A stretch of 10,043 nucleotides of DNA from Candidatus Omnitrophota bacterium (GTDB taxonomy: Bacteria > Omnitrophota > Gorgyraeia > Tantalellales > Tantalellaceae): positions 1 to 10,043 of the forward strand of contig JAGLIU010000107.1 in NCBI GenBank assembly GCA_023142805.1, given 5' to 3'. Of this stretch, positions 6,838-10,043 are shown one piece after another. Each line of letters starts with the position of its first letter. Position 1 is the first letter of the stretch. The position numbers and the translations under genes were made by a program. Under the pieces are notes generated by a model that searched no databases, was not told the DNA's origin, and saw only the letters and a list, made by a program, of their open reading frames with translations.

Positions 6838-7236
6838 CTAATCTGATTTCTCCCCGGAAACAACATTGCCGTCCGTTGTATCATTATACATCGTCAGGCT
6901 ATTGACATACTCAGAAACAAGCGCTTTATCCTGTTTGGATATCTCTAAAAACTGATTGCCTATTTCATAATCATCACCCGAACGAGCCTTACGAATCCAT
7001 GCTACTTTAGAAATAGCTTTTACAGGTTTCGTAAACATCGGCATATCCATTTCAAGTATGAGCCTGCAAGCCATAGAAATAAACTCATTTGCTTTGAAAT
7101 GAATACCACCCTCACTGAGATTCCTGGTAATAGTACCAGTTTTAGTAACATCCACCGGGTCAGTTAACTTACGATACTTAACCGGTATATGCGTTGTCAC
7201 CCTCGAGAACTTTCTGTGATTGTCATGTCCTTCCAT
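6838..7236 (-). CDS. PilZ domain protein (PilZ B), putative cyclic-di-GMP receptor
   Basis: A 132-residue, single-domain PilZ protein, expected to bind cyclic-di-GMP in the cytosol and modulate a partner; output could be motility, exopolysaccharide or transcription, and the sequence does not say which. Both ligand-binding motifs are intact: RKFSR (R8-R12, the RxxxR motif) and NLSEGG (39-44, N/DxSxxG). A beta-rich body with KVAWIRK follows, then IGNQFLEIS, where family members commonly end the barrel, and a polar tail. The ATG at 7236 is chosen because GGAGAGGTGAG lies directly upstream; a TTG at 7269 lacks such a site. It is a close paralog of the upstream PilZ A and has its own candidate promoter. 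Confidence 0.9.
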   Translation of the reverse strand: MEGHDNHRKFSRVTTHIPVKYRKLTDPVDVTKTGTITRNLSEGGIHFKANEFISMACRLILEMDMPMFTKPVKAISKVAWIRKARSGDDYEIGNQFLEISKQDKALVSEYVNSLTMYNDTTDGNVVSGEKSD

Positions 7237-7324
7237 TCTCACCTCTCCGTTTAGCCGCAACCAAATCAAAATACCAACCAGTTAAAACCCTAAATAGTTA
7301 TTTCCTAACATCTTTTGCAATTGT

Positions 7325-7333
7325 AGTATACCA
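7325..7333 (-). promoter_or_regulatory. Extended -10 promoter of PilZ B
   Basis: Minus strand reads TGGTATACT: an extended -10 (TGn) joined to TATACT (5/6). The -35 at 17-nt spacing (TTCCTA) is poor, typical for extended -10 promoters, and falls inside an 18-bp palindrome. A start near 7318 gives a leader of about 80 nt before the PilZ B ATG. Confidence 0.5.
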
Positions 7334-7347
7334 TACATCCAACGGTT

Positions 7348-7372
7348 TAGGAAATCAATTTCCTATTTTTTT
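7348..7372 (+). terminator. Palindrome plus T7 tract: plus-strand terminator or operator
   Basis: TAGGAAATCAATTTCCTA (7348-7365) is a perfect 8-bp inverted repeat with a 2-nt centre, followed on the plus strand by seven T (7366-7372). This is the geometry of an intrinsic terminator for plus-strand RNA, though the stem has only two G-C pairs. Alternatively it is an operator: it overlaps the -35 region of the minus-strand PilZ B promoter, and a third half-site ATTTCCTA occurs at 7300-7307. Confidence 0.4.
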
Positions 7373-7382
7373 CTGTCCTATT

Positions 7383-7745
7383 TCACGCAAAACATCCGGC
7401 ACATTCCATAATTGCGTCCCTGTCTTCTTTCGATATTTCGAGAAAGTGATTCCCTAGCTCAAAATTGTTTCCGGAAGTTGTTTTTCGGATCCATGCAACC
7501 TTAGCTATAACCTTAACAGGTTTTTCTCTGGTCGGCAACTCCAACTCCACGATCAATCTACATGCCATAGGAACAAATTCTGTTATCCGAAAACATACAC
7601 CGCCTAAACTAAAATCCTTACTGATGGATCCCTTGCTTTTTACACTAACTCCATCTTTAAGTTTGCTATACCTAACAGGTACATGAGTTTCAATTCTAGG
7701 ATGTTTTCTTTTTTCTGATACATTCTCCACTTTATTCGCCTCCAT
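7383..7745 (-). CDS. PilZ domain protein (PilZ A), putative cyclic-di-GMP receptor
   Basis: A 120-residue single-domain PilZ protein. The RxxxR motif is RKHPR (R13-R17) and the second motif is DFSLGG (44-49), so cyclic-di-GMP binding should be retained. It aligns with PilZ B along most of its length: HVPVRYSKL against HIPVKYRKL, FVPMACRLIVELELP against FISMACRLILEMDMP, KVAWIRK in both, and LGNHFLEISKED against IGNQFLEISKQD. This indicates a tandem duplication. It lacks the polar C-terminal tail of PilZ B. No Shine-Dalgarno site precedes the ATG; instead it overlaps by 14 nt the end of an open frame that follows the subtilase, suggesting translational coupling. The 113-nt gap to PilZ B carries a promoter and palindrome. 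Confidence 0.9.
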   Translation of the reverse strand: MEANKVENVSEKRKHPRIETHVPVRYSKLKDGVSVKSKGSISKDFSLGGVCFRITEFVPMACRLIVELELPTREKPVKVIAKVAWIRKTTSGNNFELGNHFLEISKEDRDAIMECAGCFA

Positions 7746-7932
7746 TTTGATTTTTTATATTGTCATACTCTTCGCGTAAATACTCTTCTCTAAGAAAGAT
7801 CGCACTATCAATAAATCTTTCCAAAATTATACTTTTATCTATATTCCCCTCCTCAATTATATACTCTCCGTCTTTCTCTATTATACTTACTACAGGATTA
7901 AACAATGATGTCGGAATAAGTGTATTACTCTT
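7732..7932 (-). pseudogene. Coding-like tail in frame after the subtilase stop
   Basis: Directly after the TGA that ends the subtilase (7935-7933), the same frame stays open for 66 codons to TAA at 7734-7732. The translation looks protein-like, with segments IIEKDGEYIIEEGN and IFLREEYLREEYDN, and charged helices near its end. It contains no ATG; the first plausible start is TTG at 7905, without a ribosome site, giving 57 residues. Its last 14 nt overlap the PilZ A start. Possible readings: the true C-terminus of the subtilase cut off by a recent nonsense change or a sequencing error, a small gene with a non-ATG start, or chance. No homolog is recognised. Confidence 0.4.
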
Positions 7933-10043
7933 TCATTCTGGTGCGACATTATAGGTATCCATTATTATTGAATATCCGGTAAAGTGCACCCTATTCTGCC
8001 TTTGAACTTCATACCTGGAGATAACGTCGTTAACATCCAAGCCACCGATCCTCTCTCCCTCTTCCTCCTCATCACCTTCACCATCAAAAAACAACGTGCC
8101 ATAATCTTCAAATCCAACTTCTTCTAAACTACCTTCCTCCGATATATCCTGAATCACTTTCAGAACATCTTCCGATGTAAATTCAGGGTTTTCAGAAAGT
8201 ACAAGAGCTGCCAAACCTGTTATAAACGCCGCGGAATAAGATGTTCCGGTCTCACCATCCGCCCCTTCAATCGTAACAACATCCCATGGAGCAAGAAGAT
8301 CTAATTCACTGCCATAGTTACTCCATGCGGACAAACTTCCGTCTTCATCAACAGATCCCACAGTTATAATACCACCCTGTGCCGCTAAACTATTCTCCAG
8401 GATCAGATCCCCATCGTTACCGGCAGCCGCTATAAGTATAGCCCCCTGACTCAAAGCATAATCAATAGCCTCAGTCACCAATGTGTTGATTGGTAACAAA
8501 CTAAATGACATACTAAGAATGTCCGCGCCGTTATTAACAGCATATCGTATAGCATCCGCGACAATTTCTGAAGAAGTGCTTCCTGTATCATCAAAAATTT
8601 TAAGAGCCATAAGATCAACATCCGGTGCTATCCCTGTTTCATCAATACCATACAAAACACTTGCTACCTGGGTTCCATGCCCTAGAACATCCGAAAAATC
8701 GCTATCAGGTGTATATTCGAATATATCAGAACCGGCAAAATCGTATCCTGTTATATTATTGATATCTAGCACTTCAGCATTAACACCCGTATCTAATAAC
8801 GCAACTGTCACACCTTCTCCCAGCGTTATATCCTGTAAAGCTGTTACATTATTCAGAAAATAATTCATGTCTATAGAATCCGCGGTTACACTTCTATTAG
8901 CTACCCATTCTTCGCCTATGGTAAAGGATACCGGATCCCCGCTCACAGGATAGTCTACTACAGAAGGAGGCCATTCAGGAAGAGAATACGTTTCCTGATT
9001 TTCCACGGATAAAGCCGTGGAAGGCCTCCACTGATTCCAAGCAACAGTAGGATTATTGGGATCACTTGTCGGATCAAAGGGATACGCGGACCAAGACTCG
9101 GTTGAACCGTCTTTTTTAACAACAACATTCCATCCAACATTGTTTGGCCATGTTTCAGGATCCGCAACTTGTCCCCACATAAACCAATATTCACCTTCAC
9201 CTGAAGCAGATTTGTAATACATTCTCGAGTCTCCGTCTACCAGCTTATAATCATATATCGTACCTGAGATATCAACTTTTCTGAACCCGATCTCATTTGC
9301 GTCTACATTATCATAAGAATCGTAAAAATAGTACAAAGTACCCGCGTAAACCCCAGTCTCAGTCATTTTTGCCTTTAAGTCGGTGCCCGCGTAATAAGCC
9401 TCATATGTTAGTACTTTTCCGCCTGCGTCGGTATACTTGTAAATCCTGCCATAATCATCTGAAAGATCTGAAGGAGTGTTATTGTCATAAAAAGCCTCAT
9501 CATAATATTCATAAATAGTCCCGTCCGGCATAGTCTTTGTATCCATACGGCCACTATCAAAATACGTGTATTCAGTTCCGTCCGCTTCCACCTGACCTAC
9601 CAACTTACCATTTACGTTATATTCGTATACCACAATAAAAACATTGTCCGTGTCATATTCGGAAACATACTGCCATTGTCTTGTCCCCACGAAATAATCG
9701 CTAAACGTCTTATAACTACCATCTACCGCGGTTTCCTTAATTAATAAACCATACCCTTCTCCCATATAATCTACATTTGTATATTCGTAGACAATCCCAT
9801 CCGGCATTGTCTTTGTTTCCATTCGACCACTATCAACAAAATATGTGTATTCGGTTCCATCCGCTTCTACTTGACCCACCAGGCTACCATCTACATTATA
9901 TTCGGATGTTACGATAAAAATGTTATTCTCGTCATATTCGGAAATATATTTAACCTGCCTAGTACTTACAAAATAGTCGCTAAACGTCTTATAAGTTAGG
10001 TCTGCGGCTACCTCCTTGACCAATAAACCGTAACCTTCTCCCA
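7933..10043 (-). CDS. Large YD-repeat protein with S8 subtilisin-like protease domain (5' partial)
   Basis: The frame is open through the right edge of the window, so the N-terminus, including any signal peptide, is missing; about 703 residues are visible. Numbering from Leu(TTG) at 10023, residues 1-260 are YD/RHS-like beta repeats with DGTEYTYF and GRM(D/E)TKTMPDG motifs, including two near-identical 93-residue units and a degenerate third. Residues 275-360 are Trp/Pro-rich. Residues about 395-625 form a peptidase S8 domain with the intact catalytic triad Asp411 (ALLDTG), His449 (GHGTQVAS) and Ser595 (GTSYSAA), plus oxyanion Asn536 (AAAGNDGD). An acidic run (DEEEEGE, 651-657) and a short tail end the chain. 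It is probably exported and cleaves protein. The substrate is unknown, and processing of its own repeats is only a hypothesis. Confidence 0.9.
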   Translation of the reverse strand, partial: GEGYGLLVKEVAADLTYKTFSDYFVSTRQVKYISEYDENNIFIVTSEYNVDGSLVGQVEADGTEYTYFVDSGRMETKTMPDGIVYEYTNVDYMGEGYGLLIKETAVDGSYKTFSDYFVGTRQWQYVSEYDTDNVFIVVYEYNVNGKLVGQVEADGTEYTYFDSGRMDTKTMPDGTIYEYYDEAFYDNNTPSDLSDDYGRIYKYTDAGGKVLTYEAYYAGTDLKAKMTETGVYAGTLYYFYDSYDNVDANEIGFRKVDISGTIYDYKLVDGDSRMYYKSASGEGEYWFMWGQVADPETWPNNVGWNVVVKKDGSTESWSAYPFDPTSDPNNPTVAWNQWRPSTALSVENQETYSLPEWPPSVVDYPVSGDPVSFTIGEEWVANRSVTADSIDMNYFLNNVTALQDITLGEGVTVALLDTGVNAEVLDINNITGYDFAGSDIFEYTPDSDFSDVLGHGTQVASVLYGIDETGIAPDVDLMALKIFDDTGSTSSEIVADAIRYAVNNGADILSMSFSLLPINTLVTEAIDYALSQGAILIAAAGNDGDLILENSLAAQGGIITVGSVDEDGSLSAWSNYGSELDLLAPWDVVTIEGADGETGTSYSAAFITGLAALVLSENPEFTSEDVLKVIQDISEEGSLEEVGFEDYGTLFFDGEGDEEEEGERIGGLDVNDVISRYEVQRQNRVHFTGYSIIMDTYNVAPE
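9487..9762 (-). repeat. Second copy of a 93-residue tandem repeat within the subtilase gene
   Basis: The unit starts at GEGYGLLIKE and runs through SYKTFSDYFVGTRQ, a YEYNVNGKLVGQ segment and EADGTEYTYFDSGRM to PDGTIYEYY. It matches the preceding unit closely at protein and DNA level, with one codon (Val) missing before DSGRM. The spacing between equivalent GEGYG codons is 279 nt. A third, diverged unit begins near residue 190 (DYGRIYKYTDAGGK, 9456 downward). Confidence 0.85.
9763..10041 (-). repeat. First visible copy of the 93-residue tandem repeat
   Basis: It begins with GEGYGLLVKE at the window edge and ends before the next GEGYGLL. Shared blocks with the second copy include YKTFSDYFV, QVEADGTEYTYF, SGRM and KTMPDG. 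The pattern resembles YD repeats of RHS-type proteins (a tyrosine-rich beta hairpin followed by a GR-x-T-x-PDG turn). More copies probably lie beyond the window. Confidence 0.85.

Noticed and set aside
7237..7269. TTG 7269 as the PilZ B start
   Set aside because: No ribosome site there, while ATG 7236 follows GGAGAGGTGAG.
9001..9022. Perfect 8-bp hairpin TTCCACGG/CCGTGGAA with a 6-nt loop inside the protease gene
   Set aside because: It lies in coding sequence, has no adjacent T-run, and about one such hairpin is expected by chance in 10 kb.
10021..10023. TTG at 10023 as the start of the subtilase gene
   Set aside because: It is an internal Leu in a GEGYGLL repeat motif, and the frame remains open to the window edge.
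440..10043. CRISPR array, integrase, transposase or attachment site
   Set aside because: No short spaced repeats or recombinase motifs were seen; the tRNA block shows no duplicated 3' tRNA segment in the window.

Overview
This is an AT-rich bacterial window in which every well-supported gene lies on the minus strand, so transcription runs from position 10043 down to 1. The right part (10043 to about 6838) looks accessory: a large secreted-type subtilase with YD/RHS-like repeats, a coding-like tail after its stop codon, and two paralogous PilZ (cyclic-di-GMP receptor) proteins. The left part is conserved housekeeping: a BamD-like TPR protein, LptE, HolA, MurI, a two-subunit class I fumarase, RNase PH, RdgB and a tRNA cluster.

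Organism: LptE and a BamD-like factor point to a diderm bacterium with LPS. The separate-subunit, oxygen-sensitive type of class I fumarase suggests an anaerobe. The BamD-like protein has a signal peptide but no lipobox, followed by an FWVWTP...NPK...VKDTP segment; from memory I associate this with Candidatus Omnitrophota (OP3) and neighbouring phyla. The phylum assignment is an inference. Genes with clear Shine-Dalgarno sites (rph, rdgB, fumarase alpha, second PilZ) are mixed with genes lacking them (bamD-like, holA, murI, first PilZ).

Layout in transcription order: subtilase (10043-7933, 5' end outside the window); in-frame open tail (7932-7732); PilZ A (7745-7383); PilZ B (7236-6838) with its own candidate promoter; an intergenic region at 6683-6837 with candidate divergent promoters and a palindrome; bamD-like (6682-5720) overlapping lptE (5723-5184) by 4 nt; holA (5141-4200); murI (4108-3305), with a consensus-like promoter so close that the mRNA may be leaderless; fumarase alpha (3305-2457) overlapping murI by 1 nt; fumarase beta (2422-1889); rph (1764-1042) overlapping rdgB (1042-440) by 1 nt; then tRNA-His, tRNA-Pro, tRNA-Leu and a truncated tRNA, probably Arg. 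The tRNA block has a strong promoter before tRNA-His and a plausible second one before tRNA-Pro.

How the genes fit together: bamD-like and lptE serve outer-membrane protein and LPS assembly. murI supplies D-glutamate for peptidoglycan. holA loads the replicative clamp. rph trims tRNA 3' ends and rdgB cleans the nucleotide pool. The fumarase interconverts fumarate and malate. The subtilase/PilZ block may concern the cell surface or motility, but only its location supports that. No mobile element, CRISPR array or integrase is visible, and no stretch longer than 300 bases lacks a gene.
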